The notes under the pieces are model-generated. The model had not been told where the DNA came from. It searched no databases and was given only the letters and a program-made list of their open reading frames with translations. From Halalkalibacter wakoensis JCM 9140 (GTDB lineage: Bacteria > Bacillota > Bacilli > Bacillales > Bacillaceae_D): a DNA stretch of 64,000 nt. A program made the translations under genes and the position numbers. The DNA is taken from the NCBI RefSeq assembly GCF_000513095.1, contig NZ_BAUT01000010.1, forward strand, positions 25,637 to 89,636. The letters are read 5' to 3'. Positions 1-8,769 of this stretch are shown piece after piece (position 1 is the stretch's first letter; each line of letters opens with the position of its first letter).

Positions 1-126
1 GTTCCGATGTTTGCTCAAAAGTATAATGGTGATGTCTCGTTTGCTACTGTTACGGTTGCAACTACAACCATTTTATGTGTAATTACGATTCCACTTTTAT
101 ATGCATTTATTTTGTTTGTAAGATAA
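1..126 (+). CDS. AEC-family transporter, C-terminal fragment (cut by window edge)
   Basis: The open frame runs from the first base to TAA at 124-126. The 41 visible residues contain VPMFAQKYNGD followed by one hydrophobic helix, which resembles the end of auxin-efflux-carrier (AEC) family permeases, where a late loop carries a similar N-x-P/VPMFAxKY pattern. These permeases export or import small organic acids across the membrane, but substrate cannot be judged from this piece. The gene is followed at once by a strong hairpin terminator. The family call rests on a short segment. Confidence 0.5.
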   Translation, partial: VPMFAQKYNGDVSFATVTVATTTILCVITIPLLYAFILFVR

Positions 127-130
127 GAAA

Positions 131-156
131 AAAACAGCCGTTATGGCTGTTTTTTA
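131..156. terminator. Bidirectional terminator between AEC gene and uppP
   Basis: A perfect stem AAAACAGCC / GGCTGTTTT with a 5-nt loop is followed by a T-run on the plus strand and preceded by an A-run that serves the minus strand. It lies between two convergent genes. Confidence 0.85.
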
Positions 157-166
157 TTGTTTTGAA

Positions 167-1000
167 TTATAAATCAATAATCATGCTGTTATCTAAAAAG
201 AAGAAAACAAAGATCGCAGCGATAAAGCAGTAGATGGCAAAATAAACAAGTTTGCTTTTCTTTAAGAATTCAATCAACCAGACAATCCCAAGCCATGAAA
301 AGATAAAGGTTGCAATAAAGGAAACAACTAAAGCTGGTATACCAACTTGTGAAACGAGTGTACCGTCTGTGAAGTCTCCAATTGCTAATACACTTGAACC
401 TAGAATAACTGGAATCGATAATAAAAAGGAGTAGCGAACAGCAGTGTCTCTACTTAGACCAGCAAATAATGCCGTAACAAGTGTTGCGCCAGATCTCGAA
501 ATTCCAGGGAAAACAGCTAATGTTTGTCCGAGACCAACAATGATGGAATCTTTAAAAGTCATTTCTTCTTCCGTACGGTTTCCGTATTGAACAAAGCGTT
601 CTATTATAATAAGGAAGAGTCCTGTCACTGCTAAAGCAATGGCGATAAAAGGAGGTGTTTTCATTGAAGCTCCAATGAAATCTTCAAGTAATATCCCTAG
701 AACTCCTGTAATCATAGTAGCAACAATAATGTAAACTCCAAAGAAAAATTGAGTGCGATTGTGTTTTGAACGGTTTGATAAATAACCGATAAACCCAAAA
801 ATAACAACGAGTAAATCTTTTCTAAAATAAATAACAACGGCCAAAATGGAAGCGAAATGTAGATATATTTCAAAGCCAAATCCAGGGAATTGATACCCTA
901 ATAAGATTTGTGTTATAACGATGTGGGCTGTACTAGAAATTGGCAAAAACTCTGTAATGCCTTGAACAATTCCAAATATTAAAGCTTCTATTATTGACAT
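167..1000 (-). CDS. uppP: Undecaprenyl-diphosphatase UppP (BacA)
   Basis: This 277-residue polytopic membrane protein dephosphorylates undecaprenyl diphosphate to recycle the lipid carrier for peptidoglycan synthesis, and overexpression gives bacitracin tolerance in this family. Both signature motifs are visible: the E-rich motif GITEFLPISSTAH (E17, H26) and the PGISRSG loop near residue 165, with the catalytic Ser/Arg. The length is normal. The start follows an AAGGG ribosome-binding site. It is monocistronic, transcribed towards the AEC gene and sharing its terminator. Confidence 0.95.
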   Translation of the reverse strand: MSIIEALIFGIVQGITEFLPISSTAHIVITQILLGYQFPGFGFEIYLHFASILAVVIYFRKDLLVVIFGFIGYLSNRSKHNRTQFFFGVYIIVATMITGVLGILLEDFIGASMKTPPFIAIALAVTGLFLIIIERFVQYGNRTEEEMTFKDSIIVGLGQTLAVFPGISRSGATLVTALFAGLSRDTAVRYSFLLSIPVILGSSVLAIGDFTDGTLVSQVGIPALVVSFIATFIFSWLGIVWLIEFLKKSKLVYFAIYCFIAAIFVFFFLDNSMIIDL

Positions 1001-1114
1001 AAAAACAAACCCTTCCTTTCTATGTAGGGAAACACTGACTTTGTTATTCTATCAAAATTATGCATGCAGGGAAAGACAGTTTTTGGTATTAACCTAATTT
1101 GTTTTTCGCGAAAC

Positions 1115-1144
1115 TTGCGTTACAAAGAATCCCCTCTCTATAAT
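1115..1144 (+). promoter_or_regulatory. Sigma-A-type promoter for the ResA-like gene
   Basis: TTGCGT at 1115-1120 and a perfect TATAAT at 1139-1144 are separated by 18 nt, 39 nt before the start codon. Confidence 0.6.
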
Positions 1145-1182
1145 AAGTGAGAGACAGAACAATGTTGCAGGGGAGATAATAG

Positions 1183-1698
1183 ATGAAACGCAAAATAACC
1201 ATTTTAGTATTAAGTGTTGTGGCCATTGTTATCATTGGGCTTGTGTTTTTCCAAGACCGGCAAGAAATTGGCAACGAACGTGGAATGATTGCTGAAAACT
1301 TTACATTGCCTATGTATACACAAGAATCAGGAGAACTATGGGATTACCGAGGTGATGTCATCATTTTAAATATGTGGGCTTCTTGGTGTGAACCATGTCG
1401 AGATGAAATGCCTGATCTTATGGACCTTCAAGCTGACTACGGTGAGTCGGGGTTATCTGTTGTAACAGTTAATATGCAAAAAACAGAACGTACGTTACAA
1501 GATGCGCCTAATTTTATTGAAGAAATAGAAATCACCCTTCCTGTCTTTTTTGATGTCGATGGTGATGTGGCTGATCGGTATAAAATATTTGGTATGCCTA
1601 TGACCTATATTATTAACAGAGATGGTGTAATTGAGCATGTCATTCGAGGGGAAGTAGATTATAAGGGCCTCGAGACTTTAATTAAACCAATTTTGTAA
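1183..1698 (+). CDS. Membrane-anchored thiol-disulfide oxidoreductase, ResA/TlpA-like
   Basis: This 171-residue protein has an uncleaved N-terminal membrane helix (about residues 5-23) followed by an external thioredoxin fold. The active site is WASWCEPC with C69 and C72; the CEPC motif is that of ResA, which reduces apocytochrome c cysteines for haem attachment. A cis-Pro segment (GMPMTYIINRDG) is present. The start follows AGGGGAG. No cytochrome c maturation genes adjoin it, so the substrate is uncertain; it could act in general extracytoplasmic thiol reduction. Confidence 0.85.
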   Translation: MKRKITILVLSVVAIVIIGLVFFQDRQEIGNERGMIAENFTLPMYTQESGELWDYRGDVIILNMWASWCEPCRDEMPDLMDLQADYGESGLSVVTVNMQKTERTLQDAPNFIEEIEITLPVFFDVDGDVADRYKIFGMPMTYIINRDGVIEHVIRGEVDYKGLETLIKPIL

Positions 1699-1808
1699 TA
1701 AGTACTTGATTTCTCGATCTTTCTATATATGTCCTATTTTTTGGTCATACTAGTATAGCTAGAATTTAACGACTTCTATTTAATAAGCCCGTAGTTAGGC
1801 GTGAGAGA

Positions 1809-2891
1809 ATGTATAAAGAAGTAAAAGCTAAAATCGTTGATATCAGTTTTGAAGATCAATCGATACAAAAGGTAGTTACAAACAATGGAAGTAAAAAGGC
1901 AATATTATATAAACGCTTTACTCCAAGAGTTGAAATTGGAGATTGGACACTCGTTAATACGACAGCTACTGAACTGCAATTAGGAACCGGTGGATGGGAT
2001 ATTGTTAAGTCGGTTTTAGGGAAGACAGACTGGCAATCAGAAGACTCAACTGGCCATATTATAAAAGCCCGTTATACACCGATTCAGCATAGTATTTTAG
2101 CAGTAGAAGCACAAGAAAGCCACTATCATCAATTCTTTAAAAAATCGTTTTCTTTATTAGGTACTCCTGTATGGCTGGCGGAGTTGCATAGCATGGTTCC
2201 ACTGTTTTTCTATGTTTCTCAGCAAGTTTCTAGAGAAAGTACTTGCTGTGTGATATTTGACGATCAAGCATCGCTGCCACTCATGATGAGTGACCAGCTA
2301 AGAAGCTTGCAAACGAATAAGCAGTTTTTTTCAATTAGTGTTGGACAAGCGTTTGGTGCTCAGTATGAAGCGGTGACAGTTGCTTCTGCTCTTCAATTTG
2401 CCAAGGAGATGTTAAAGGCAGATATGATCTTGATTTCTGTTGGGCCCGGAGTGGTTGGAACAGGAACGAAGTACGGTTTTACCGGAATGGCCCTTTCTCA
2501 TTGGTCGCATACAGTCAGTGCTCTTGGTGGAGTCCCGATTTGGATACCAAGGTTGTCATTTGTTGAAAAAAGAGCACGACATAATGGAATTAGTCACCAT
2601 ACACTGACGCCATTATGCGAATTTACGTTTAAACCAGCTATTCTGCCTTTTCCTTATTTAGATGAAGATGAAAGGAAAATTGTGAAGAAACAATTAGATC
2701 CCTATTATCCGTTTCATGCTGAACATGAAATCGTATTTGCCGAACAGGACTTAGTTTCTAAACAAGTCGAAAAAGCAATAAAGGAAGCCAAATTACCTAT
2801 TCAAACAATGGGGCGCAAATACGAAGATGACCCTATTTTTTTCTGTGCTGTTGGCGAAGCCATTCGCGTTGGATTGGAATTGGTTCGATGA
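1809..2891 (+). CDS. DUF3866 family protein
   Basis: This 360-residue soluble protein matches what I know of the DUF3866 family, which sits beside nudF in many Bacillaceae and has no known function. It has a glycine-rich central segment (VGPGVVGTGTKYGFTG, about residues 212-227) reminiscent of a nucleotide- or phosphate-binding loop. It lacks a signal peptide and membrane helices. Its last 91 nt are covered on the opposite strand by mciZ. The function is unknown, and the family call is from memory of the sequence pattern. Confidence 0.75.
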   Translation: MYKEVKAKIVDISFEDQSIQKVVTNNGSKKAILYKRFTPRVEIGDWTLVNTTATELQLGTGGWDIVKSVLGKTDWQSEDSTGHIIKARYTPIQHSILAVEAQESHYHQFFKKSFSLLGTPVWLAELHSMVPLFFYVSQQVSRESTCCVIFDDQASLPLMMSDQLRSLQTNKQFFSISVGQAFGAQYEAVTVASALQFAKEMLKADMILISVGPGVVGTGTKYGFTGMALSHWSHTVSALGGVPIWIPRLSFVEKRARHNGISHHTLTPLCEFTFKPAILPFPYLDEDERKIVKKQLDPYYPFHAEHEIVFAEQDLVSKQVEKAIKEAKLPIQTMGRKYEDDPIFFCAVGEAIRVGLELVR

Positions 2892-3010
2892 ACTGAATCA
2901 ACCCATTGTTCCATCGTGTCAAAGGAATGTTGCATTTTTTTTAACTTCGCTTGGATTTCCCATGCTTTTCCAGACATTATGATTCCATTTTCATGTACGT
3001 AAACTTTCAT
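2801..3010 (-). CDS. mciZ: MciZ-like mother-cell inhibitor of FtsZ, with extended C-terminus
   Basis: This 69-residue protein opens with MKVYVHENGIIMSGKAWEI followed by QAKLKK, closely matching the 40-residue B. subtilis MciZ (MKVHR..KGVVLVGKAWEIRAKLKE), which caps FtsZ filaments in the mother cell during sporulation. In B. subtilis it is also near nudF. After the aligned core (about 40 residues, ending around MEQWV) there is a 29-residue tail encoded antisense to the DUF3866 3' end, not present in the model protein. AAGGGA lies 11 nt before the ATG. The homology call is strong; the role of the tail is unknown. Confidence 0.8.
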   Translation of the reverse strand: MKVYVHENGIIMSGKAWEIQAKLKKMQHSFDTMEQWVDSVHRTNSNPTRMASPTAQKKIGSSSYLRPIV

Positions 3011-3047
3011 GAATTAGCTCGTCCCTTCATAATCGATTTATGTTACA

Positions 3048-3055
3048 CATGTATG
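3048..3055 (-). promoter_or_regulatory. Candidate sigma-E -10 element for mciZ
   Basis: Read on the minus strand, CATACATG fits the sigma-E -10 consensus CATACAnT except at the last base. It lies about 38 nt before the mciZ start. No clear -35 (the upstream stretch is C-rich) is visible, so this is tentative. B. subtilis mciZ is known to be sigma-E dependent. Confidence 0.4.
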
Positions 3056-3122
3056 AAGGGGGGAGAAGGAAAAGAACAGAAATTTGCAGGTAAGCACACT
3101 ACTAAATTAAAAGGAGGAGAAC

Positions 3123-3668
3123 ATGGAACATTTAATAGAAAGAACATTGAAAACAAACGAAATATTTAAGGGGAAAGTGATAGATTTAGAAGTTCAAGAG
3201 GTTGAACTTCCTAATGGAAAAACAAGTTCAAGGGAAATTGTGAAACACCCAGGAGCTGTTGCCATTTTACCAATTACAAATGAAGGAAAGATTATCCTTG
3301 TACGTCAGTACCGGAAAGCACTTGGGAAAACGATTGTGGAAATTCCTGCAGGGAAGCTTGAAAAAGGGGAGGATCCTCTTGATTCAGCTAGGAGGGAATT
3401 AGAGGAAGAAACAGGTTATAAAACGAGTAAGTTAGATTTCCTTTTATCGTTTTACACGTCACCAGGCTTTGCTGATGAACTTATTCATTTGTATATAACA
3501 GATAAGCTTGAAAAAGGAAAAACGAATATGGATGATGATGAATTTTTAGATATTTTAGAGGTTAGTTTAGAAGAAGCAGAGCAAATGGTAAAAGATCAAA
3601 CGATTCATGATGCAAAGACAGCTTATGCCATTTTATACTTACGGATGAAAGCGAGTCAATCACTGTGA
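3123..3668 (+). CDS. nudF: ADP-ribose pyrophosphatase, Nudix family
   Basis: This 181-residue protein hydrolyses ADP-ribose to AMP and ribose 5-phosphate. A complete Nudix box, G-x5-E-x7-REL-x-EE-x-G, is at about residues 77-99, and the proline/glutamate-rich strand before it (VEIPAGKLEKGE) is typical of ADP-ribose enzymes. The start follows AAAAGGAGGAG. Its stop codon overlaps the GTG start of the endoQ gene by 4 nt, indicating translational coupling. Confidence 0.93.
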   Translation: MEHLIERTLKTNEIFKGKVIDLEVQEVELPNGKTSSREIVKHPGAVAILPITNEGKIILVRQYRKALGKTIVEIPAGKLEKGEDPLDSARRELEEETGYKTSKLDFLLSFYTSPGFADELIHLYITDKLEKGKTNMDDDEFLDILEVSLEEAEQMVKDQTIHDAKTAYAILYLRMKASQSL

Positions 3669-4840
3669 TAAAATTACAACATTTTGTTACGGATTTACAT
3701 GTACATATTGGAAGAACCAGGTTGGGGGCGGCAGTGAAAATTACTGCTGCTCCTTCTTTAACGTTACCTACTATTATAAAGTATGCAGCAGACATTAAAG
3801 GAATTAACATGATTGGCATTATTGACTGTCATGTACCGGAAGTATTGAATGAATTAGAGAGTATGATCGGAAATGGAGAAGCGTATCAACTAACAGAGGG
3901 TGGTGTGCGGTTTTCAGGGATAACATTGCTATTAGGAACAGAACTTGAAATTTATGATGAAAACTGTAATGGACCAATACACGTCCTATGTTATCTTCCT
4001 TCGATTGACTCTATGAGAGTATTTGGTGAATGGCTTGCTCATAGGATGAAAAATCGTCATTTAAGTTCGCAGCGCATCTATGAACATGCACAAGCCATCC
4101 AAGCTAAGGTTCGTCGCTTAAATGGCTTGTTTATTCCAGCTCATGTGTTTACTCCTTTTAAAAGCTTGTATGGAAAAGGTGTGAAAAAGAGCTTAACAGA
4201 AGTGTTCAACCCAGATTTAATTGACGGGATTGAACTTGGACTTAGTAGTGATACGGCAATGGCTGAGCAACTTGAAGAACTTGGGCGTTATCCTTTTTTA
4301 TCAAATTCAGATGCTCATTCACTTGAGAAAATGGCTAGAGAATACCAAATCGTTCAAATGAAACAACCATCTTTTATGGAGTTTAAATGGGCATTACAAG
4401 AGCGTGAAGGAAGAAAAATCGTGGCTAATTACGGGTTAAATCCACTGCTAGGGAAGTATCACCAAACGATTTGTGCGATTTGTTCCAAAAAGGTAGATGG
4501 AGAATCATGTACGAACTGTCAAATTAATAAAGTAATTAAAGGAGTTTCCGAACGAATTAAAGAACTAGCGAGTAGGAAAACGAAGAAAATACAACGACCA
4601 CCCTATATTCATCAAGTACCACTTGAATTTTTGCCAAAGGTAGGAAAACAAACGTTAAGGAAATTAAGAGATCACTTTGGAACGGATATGAATATTATCC
4701 ATTCAGTCCCATATGAAGAGTTACAAAAAGTCGTCTCGATGCAAGTGGTGAATGGAATTAGAATGGCAAGAACAGGAACTCTGCCGATTGAAGCGGGCGG
4801 AGGAGGTAAATATGGAAAAATAGATATAAAAAATTACTAG
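3665..4840 (+). CDS. Endonuclease Q-like PHP-domain protein (TIGR00375 family)
   Basis: This 391-residue protein starts with GTG inside the nudF stop. The N-terminal PHP metal-binding domain begins with DLHVHIG (H12, H14) and includes the metal-ligand segments IIDCH and NSDAHS. A CxxC...CxxC zinc-finger segment lies near residues 270-285, and the C-terminus (LPKVGKQTLRKL) resembles a helix-hairpin-helix DNA-binding motif. This architecture is that of EndoQ, which nicks DNA 5' to deaminated bases and is known from archaea and some Bacillus. Pairing with nudF suggests a damage-sanitation unit. Confidence 0.82.
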   Translation: MIKLQHFVTDLHVHIGRTRLGAAVKITAAPSLTLPTIIKYAADIKGINMIGIIDCHVPEVLNELESMIGNGEAYQLTEGGVRFSGITLLLGTELEIYDENCNGPIHVLCYLPSIDSMRVFGEWLAHRMKNRHLSSQRIYEHAQAIQAKVRRLNGLFIPAHVFTPFKSLYGKGVKKSLTEVFNPDLIDGIELGLSSDTAMAEQLEELGRYPFLSNSDAHSLEKMAREYQIVQMKQPSFMEFKWALQEREGRKIVANYGLNPLLGKYHQTICAICSKKVDGESCTNCQINKVIKGVSERIKELASRKTKKIQRPPYIHQVPLEFLPKVGKQTLRKLRDHFGTDMNIIHSVPYEELQKVVSMQVVNGIRMARTGTLPIEAGGGGKYGKIDIKNY

Positions 4841-4941
4841 AAAATGTATAAGAGAAAATCCAAAACTATCGAAACATTCCTTGTCATAGATTTGTACCTC
4901 AACTCATAGAGTTAAGTATGAGCATAAGAGGAGGTCTTGGC

Positions 4942-5583
4942 ATGAGGCAGTTTGGTGTACGAGAAAGAATCACATACCATTTAGAAGAAAACCGAACGAT
5001 CTATGTATTTACAACCGTTCTTTTTTTAATAGGAATCGTATTTGGGGCTATTGTTGTTAACAGCTTGAGCTTAACGCAAAAGCATGATCTATACACATAT
5101 TTGAATCAATTTTTTGGACATGTTCAACAAGGAGAAATAGCTAATCCTTCAGCAATATTCAGTCAAAGTTTTGCTCATTATGCTAAGTATTTTGGACTTA
5201 TGTGGATTTTAGGATTATCAATTATAGGGCTCCCTGTCATACTAGTACTTCTATTTTTAAAAGGGGTTGTTGTTGGATTTACAGTTGGGTTTCTTGTGAA
5301 TCAAATGGGAATGTCAGGGTTTTTCTTAGCATTCGTATCCATTATGCCACAAAACTTTATTTTAGTTCCTGCTTTTATTATTATTGGCACAGCCAGTATT
5401 TCATTTTGTTTGAAAATGATAAGACAACAATTTATAAAGCGTACAAGCATCCCAATTTTCCCTCAGTTTTTAAAATATTCATTTCTTGTATTGTGTATTG
5501 GATCAGCTGTCGTAGTTGCATCAGCCTTTGAGGCCTATGTCTCTCCTGTCATGATGAAATGGGTCATCGAGTCAATGGTTTAA
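4942..5583 (+). CDS. spoIIM: Stage II sporulation protein M
   Basis: SpoIIM forms the SpoIIDMP complex, which drives peptidoglycan remodelling and membrane migration during engulfment. This 213-residue protein has about five membrane helices, as usual. An ATG at 4918 is possible, but GAGGAGG at 4929-4935 places the true start at 4942 (MRQFGVRERITYHL). It sits in its conserved place upstream of fur. Confidence 0.9.
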   Translation: MRQFGVRERITYHLEENRTIYVFTTVLFLIGIVFGAIVVNSLSLTQKHDLYTYLNQFFGHVQQGEIANPSAIFSQSFAHYAKYFGLMWILGLSIIGLPVILVLLFLKGVVVGFTVGFLVNQMGMSGFFLAFVSIMPQNFILVPAFIIIGTASISFCLKMIRQQFIKRTSIPIFPQFLKYSFLVLCIGSAVVVASAFEAYVSPVMMKWVIESMV

Positions 5584-5595
5584 TTTGTTATTACT

Positions 5596-5610
5596 TAATA
5601 ATAATTATTG
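5596..5610 (+). promoter_or_regulatory. Candidate Fur/PerR-type operator upstream of fur
   Basis: TAATAATAATTATTG holds a perfect AATAAT-A-ATTATT inverted repeat. It resembles the 7-1-7 Fur box (TGATAATnATTATCA) and PerR box (TTATAATnATTATAA), with mismatches at the outer positions. It lies 25 nt upstream of the -35. B. subtilis fur is PerR-controlled, so autogenous or PerR control is plausible. Confidence 0.5.
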
Positions 5611-5634
5611 ATTAAAACGTAATAATCACTACGA

Positions 5635-5663
5635 TTGACACTCTTTTTTTGAATGATTATAAT
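5635..5663 (+). promoter_or_regulatory. Consensus sigma-A promoter for fur
   Basis: TTGACA (5635-5640) and TATAAT (5658-5663) are both perfect and are separated by exactly 17 nt. The fur start lies 35 nt further on. Confidence 0.9.
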
Positions 5664-5698
5664 AAGAGGAGGGAAAATGCTTGAGGGGAGGCATATAA

Positions 5699-6163
5699 AT
5701 GGAGAAAAGACTTGAACGTATAAAAAAGCACCTGCACTCGCAAAGCTACAAGCTTACGCCACAAAGAGAAGCGACTGTACGCGTTCTACTTGAACATGAA
5801 GAGGACCATTTAAGTGCAGAAGATGTTTACCTCCTCGTTAAAGAAAAATCACCTGAGATTGGACTAGCTACAGTATATCGAACGTTAGAGTTACTGGCTG
5901 AGTTAAAAATAGTCGATAAAATAAACTTTGGAGATGGTGTATCTCGATTTGATTTGCGCCAAGAGGGAGCAGCTCATTTTCATCACCATCTTGTTTGTAT
6001 TGAATGTGGGGCAGTGGATGAGATACAAGAAGATTTATTAGGTGATGTAGAAGAGGTTGTGGAACGAGATTGGAATTTTAAAATTAAAGATCATCGCTTA
6101 ACATTTCATGGGATATGTCATCGTTGCCATGATAAAGAGAAGTTGGAAGAAGAAGCTGATTAA
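5699..6163 (+). CDS. fur: Fur family transcriptional regulator (ferric uptake regulator)
   Basis: This 154-residue regulator has an N-terminal winged helix (RxxLTPQREATVRVLLEHE) and a C-terminal metal/dimerisation domain. The structural zinc cysteines are C100-x2-C103 and C140-x2-C143, and a His-rich metal-sensing segment HFHHH precedes them. Its position between spoIIM and xerD matches B. subtilis fur rather than perR or zur, which supports the iron-sensing call. AGGGGAGG precedes the start. Confidence 0.9.
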   Translation: MEKRLERIKKHLHSQSYKLTPQREATVRVLLEHEEDHLSAEDVYLLVKEKSPEIGLATVYRTLELLAELKIVDKINFGDGVSRFDLRQEGAAHFHHHLVCIECGAVDEIQEDLLGDVEEVVERDWNFKIKDHRLTFHGICHRCHDKEKLEEEAD

Positions 6164-6200
6164 GCCTTTCTGCATAAGTAGGAGGGCTTTTTTTATTTTT
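6162..6200 (+). terminator. Terminator after fur
   Basis: AAGCC...GGCTT, with wobble pairs in the inner stem, is followed by a long T-rich tract (T7 A T7). Confidence 0.7.
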
Positions 6201-6321
6201 TTGCTTCCTTTCTGTTAACAATTTTTTGGACTACCTCCTTTTTATAGGTATATTACATAGGGTTTTTGGCATAGCTTGTAAAAAGGGATCGTGCAAGAAG
6301 TCATAAGCGGAGGTATGTCCC

Positions 6322-6555
6322 ATGAAATCTTGGTTTCAAATCGTCATCCAAACAATCAAAGTGTTTCTCCTATTTATGGGATGCACACTTCTCTTTTATT
6401 ATGGTATTCTATGGGTAAGTCAAGAATATGAGAGTTACCATCGGTATGATGAGCCTCAAGGGAAAGCAGTGAAAGTTTTTCATATGGAGCAAGAACAGGG
6501 TACGTCTGTGTCATGGATTGAACGTCTTTTTTTGTTCTATCGAGAAGGGGAATAA
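6322..6555 (+). CDS. yqzK: YqzK family protein (DUF4227)
   Basis: This 77-residue protein has one N-terminal membrane helix (about residues 9-27) followed by a charged tail ending LFLFYREGE. Both sequence pattern and location between fur and xerD match the small B. subtilis YqzK/DUF4227 protein. No function is known. It may be co-transcribed with xerD, 26 nt downstream. The ribosome-binding site is GGAGG. Confidence 0.8.
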   Translation: MKSWFQIVIQTIKVFLLFMGCTLLFYYGILWVSQEYESYHRYDEPQGKAVKVFHMEQEQGTSVSWIERLFLFYREGE

Positions 6556-6581
6556 AATTTTAGTTCGTAAGGTGATATAAG

Positions 6582-7472
6582 ATGGAACAAGAAAGAAATG
6601 AATTTTTGTACTACATATCAAATGAACGTAAGCTCGCCCAAAATACGATTCAATCTTATGAACGAGATTTAAAACAGTACGAGCTTTTTTTAAAAAATGT
6701 TGAAGAGATAAAAAAGATAGAAGAGATTGAAAGAGGAACTTTAGAGAGGTATGTATCCTATTTAAAAGAACAAGGACGGGCGGAGACGACAATAGCTAGA
6801 ATGATTGCATCTTTAAGAGCCTATCATCAATTTCTTTTAAGGGAGAAATTAGCCGATCAAGATCCATCCGTTCTTATCGAAATTCCCAAAAAGAAGAATC
6901 GACCAGTTCATACGTTGACGTTGAAGGAAGTGGAAGCATTGCTTGAAGCCCCTTCAGGGAACGATTCGATCTCCATTCGAAATCGAGCGATGCTAGAAAT
7001 GCTTTATGCCACAGGGATGCGTGTTACTGAATTGATTCATGTAACGGTTTCAAATACGCATCTTACAATGGGTTTCGTACGCTGTGTAGGGAAAGAACAG
7101 AAGGAAAGAATTATTCCTTTAGGAGGTGCAGCGTTAAAAGCTCTTCAACTTTATCTCGATCATAGTCGACGAACACTGATGAAAGGGCAGAATCATGATC
7201 TACTATTTGTAAACCGTTTAGGGAAACCTCTTTCTAGGCAAGGTTTTTGGAAAATCGTAAAGCAGCTTGCCCAAAAAGCTTCCATTAATAAACCTTTAAC
7301 ACCTCACACATTAAGACACTCATTTGCTACACATTTACTTGAAAATGGAGCAGATATTAGAGCTGTTCAAGAAATGTTAGGACATGTAAACATTTCCACT
7401 ACTCAAATTTATACACAAGTTACTAAAGCAAGAATGAAAGATGTCTATGCTCAATCACACCCGCGAGCATAG
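6582..7472 (+). CDS. xerD: Site-specific tyrosine recombinase XerD
   Basis: This 296-residue recombinase resolves chromosome dimers at dif together with XerC. An N-terminal SAM-like core-binding domain (residues 1-90) is followed by the catalytic domain with the full tetrad: R147, H242-x2-R245, H268 and the nucleophile Y277. The length is standard. Synteny (fur-yqzK-xerD-deoB) separates it from XerC and phage integrases. Confidence 0.93.
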   Translation: MEQERNEFLYYISNERKLAQNTIQSYERDLKQYELFLKNVEEIKKIEEIERGTLERYVSYLKEQGRAETTIARMIASLRAYHQFLLREKLADQDPSVLIEIPKKKNRPVHTLTLKEVEALLEAPSGNDSISIRNRAMLEMLYATGMRVTELIHVTVSNTHLTMGFVRCVGKEQKERIIPLGGAALKALQLYLDHSRRTLMKGQNHDLLFVNRLGKPLSRQGFWKIVKQLAQKASINKPLTPHTLRHSFATHLLENGADIRAVQEMLGHVNISTTQIYTQVTKARMKDVYAQSHPRA

Positions 7473-7491
7473 TATTTTTGTGATACTAGAG

Positions 7492-7516
7492 GTCAGACTT
7501 CTGACAACGTTTGTCA
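7492..7516 (+). repeat. Overlapping palindromes upstream of deoB
   Basis: GTCAGActTCTGAC (7492-7505) and TGACAAcgtTTGTCA (7502-7516) overlap by four bases, so only one can fold at a time. They lie 55-80 nt before deoB, and could be a regulator site or alternative hairpins. A 9-nt direct repeat, GCATAGTAT, flanks them (7468-7476 and 7540-7548). Confidence 0.4.
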
Positions 7517-7570
7517 TTTCAAGTTACAATGAAAATCGGGCATAGTATCAAATAAAGGAGGAATACATCA

Positions 7571-8755
7571 GTGGAAAAACAGCATTTTAATCGCATATTT
7601 TTAATTGTTATGGATTCAGTTGGAATCGGGGAAGCACCTGATGCTGCGGAATTTGGAGATGAAGGATCAAATACGCTTGGACATATAGCGGAAAAAATGA
7701 ATGGCTTGACGATGCCAACAATGGCGTCACTTGGGTTAAGTCATATTCGAGACATACAAGGAATTGAGAAAGTCGAAAACCCCCTTGCTCATTATGGGAT
7801 TATGCAAGAAGCTTCAAAAGGAAAAGATACAATGACAGGTCATTGGGAGTTAATGGGCTTACGTGTTGAAGAACCATTTCGAGTATTTCCTGAAGGGTTT
7901 CCAAAAGAATTGGTTGAGAGATTAGAAAAAGCATGGGGACGTGAAATGATTGGGAATAAAGTCGCATCAGGAACAGAAATTCTAGATGAGCTCGGAACAG
8001 AACATGTTCAAACAGGGAAGCTCATTGTTTATACGTCAGCTGACTCTGTCTTGCAAATCGCTGCCCATGAAGACGTTGTCCCAATTGAAGAATTATATGA
8101 GATATGTGAAAAAGCGCGAAAGATAACCCTAGACCCGAAATACATGATCGGTCGAATTATTGCACGACCATTTATCGGAACAGATGGAGATTGGAAGAGA
8201 ACGTCAAACCGTCATGATTATGCGCTTAAGCCATTTGATCGTACGGTTATGAATGAGCTTGCTGATAACGGGATAGACTCGATTGCACTTGGGAAAATCT
8301 CAGATATTTATGACGGAGAAGGGGTCACCGAAGCAATTAGAACAATCTCAAACGATGATGGAATGGCTAAATTGCTAGAGACGATTCGAAAGCCTTTTAA
8401 CGGTCTTAGCTTTTTGAATTTGGTTGATTTTGACGCGGTTTATGGACACCGAAGAGATCCAATCGGATATGGAAAAGCTTTGGAACAATTTGATCGACAG
8501 TTAAAGCAGGTAATTGATGAACTAGAAGAGAATGATTTATTAATCGTTACCGCTGATCATGGAAATGATCCAACTCATAAAGGAACGGACCATACGAGAG
8601 AATACGTCCCATTAATTGTTTATAACAAAAAGCAAAAAGCTGCAAAGAATCTAGGGGTTCGTTCTACATTCGCAGATGTGGGAGCAACAATCGCAGACAA
8701 CTTTGCTGTGCCTCTTCCGAAACATGGCACCAGTTTTTTGAAAGAGATTTACTAA
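7571..8755 (+). CDS. deoB: Phosphopentomutase
   Basis: DeoB interconverts (deoxy)ribose 1- and 5-phosphates, linking nucleoside breakdown to central metabolism. The 394-residue protein has the alkaline-phosphatase-superfamily metal motifs: [14 protein letters not shown] at the N-terminus, [11 protein letters not shown] (phosphothreonine loop), and [19 protein letters not shown] near the C-terminus. It starts with GTG, nine nucleotides or so after AAAGGAGG. It is the first gene of a deoB-punA-pdp operon. Confidence 0.95.
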   Translation: MEKQHFNRIFLIVMDSVGIGEAPDAAEFGDEGSNTLGHIAEKMNGLTMPTMASLGLSHIRDIQGIEKVENPLAHYGIMQEASKGKDTMTGHWELMGLRVEEPFRVFPEGFPKELVERLEKAWGREMIGNKVASGTEILDELGTEHVQTGKLIVYTSADSVLQIAAHEDVVPIEELYEICEKARKITLDPKYMIGRIIARPFIGTDGDWKRTSNRHDYALKPFDRTVMNELADNGIDSIALGKISDIYDGEGVTEAIRTISNDDGMAKLLETIRKPFNGLSFLNLVDFDAVYGHRRDPIGYGKALEQFDRQLKQVIDELEENDLLIVTADHGNDPTHKGTDHTREYVPLIVYNKKQKAAKNLGVRSTFADVGATIADNFAVPLPKHGTSFLKEIY

Positions 8756-8769
8756 AGGAGGATATTAGA

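Noticed and set aside
2951..3169. 72-residue plus-strand frame between DUF3866 and nudF
   Set aside because: It runs over mciZ on the other strand and over the nudF ribosome-binding site and start; it lacks its own site.
6582..7472. Phage integrase marking a genomic island
   Set aside because: Length, motifs and position between yqzK and deoB identify the housekeeping XerD.
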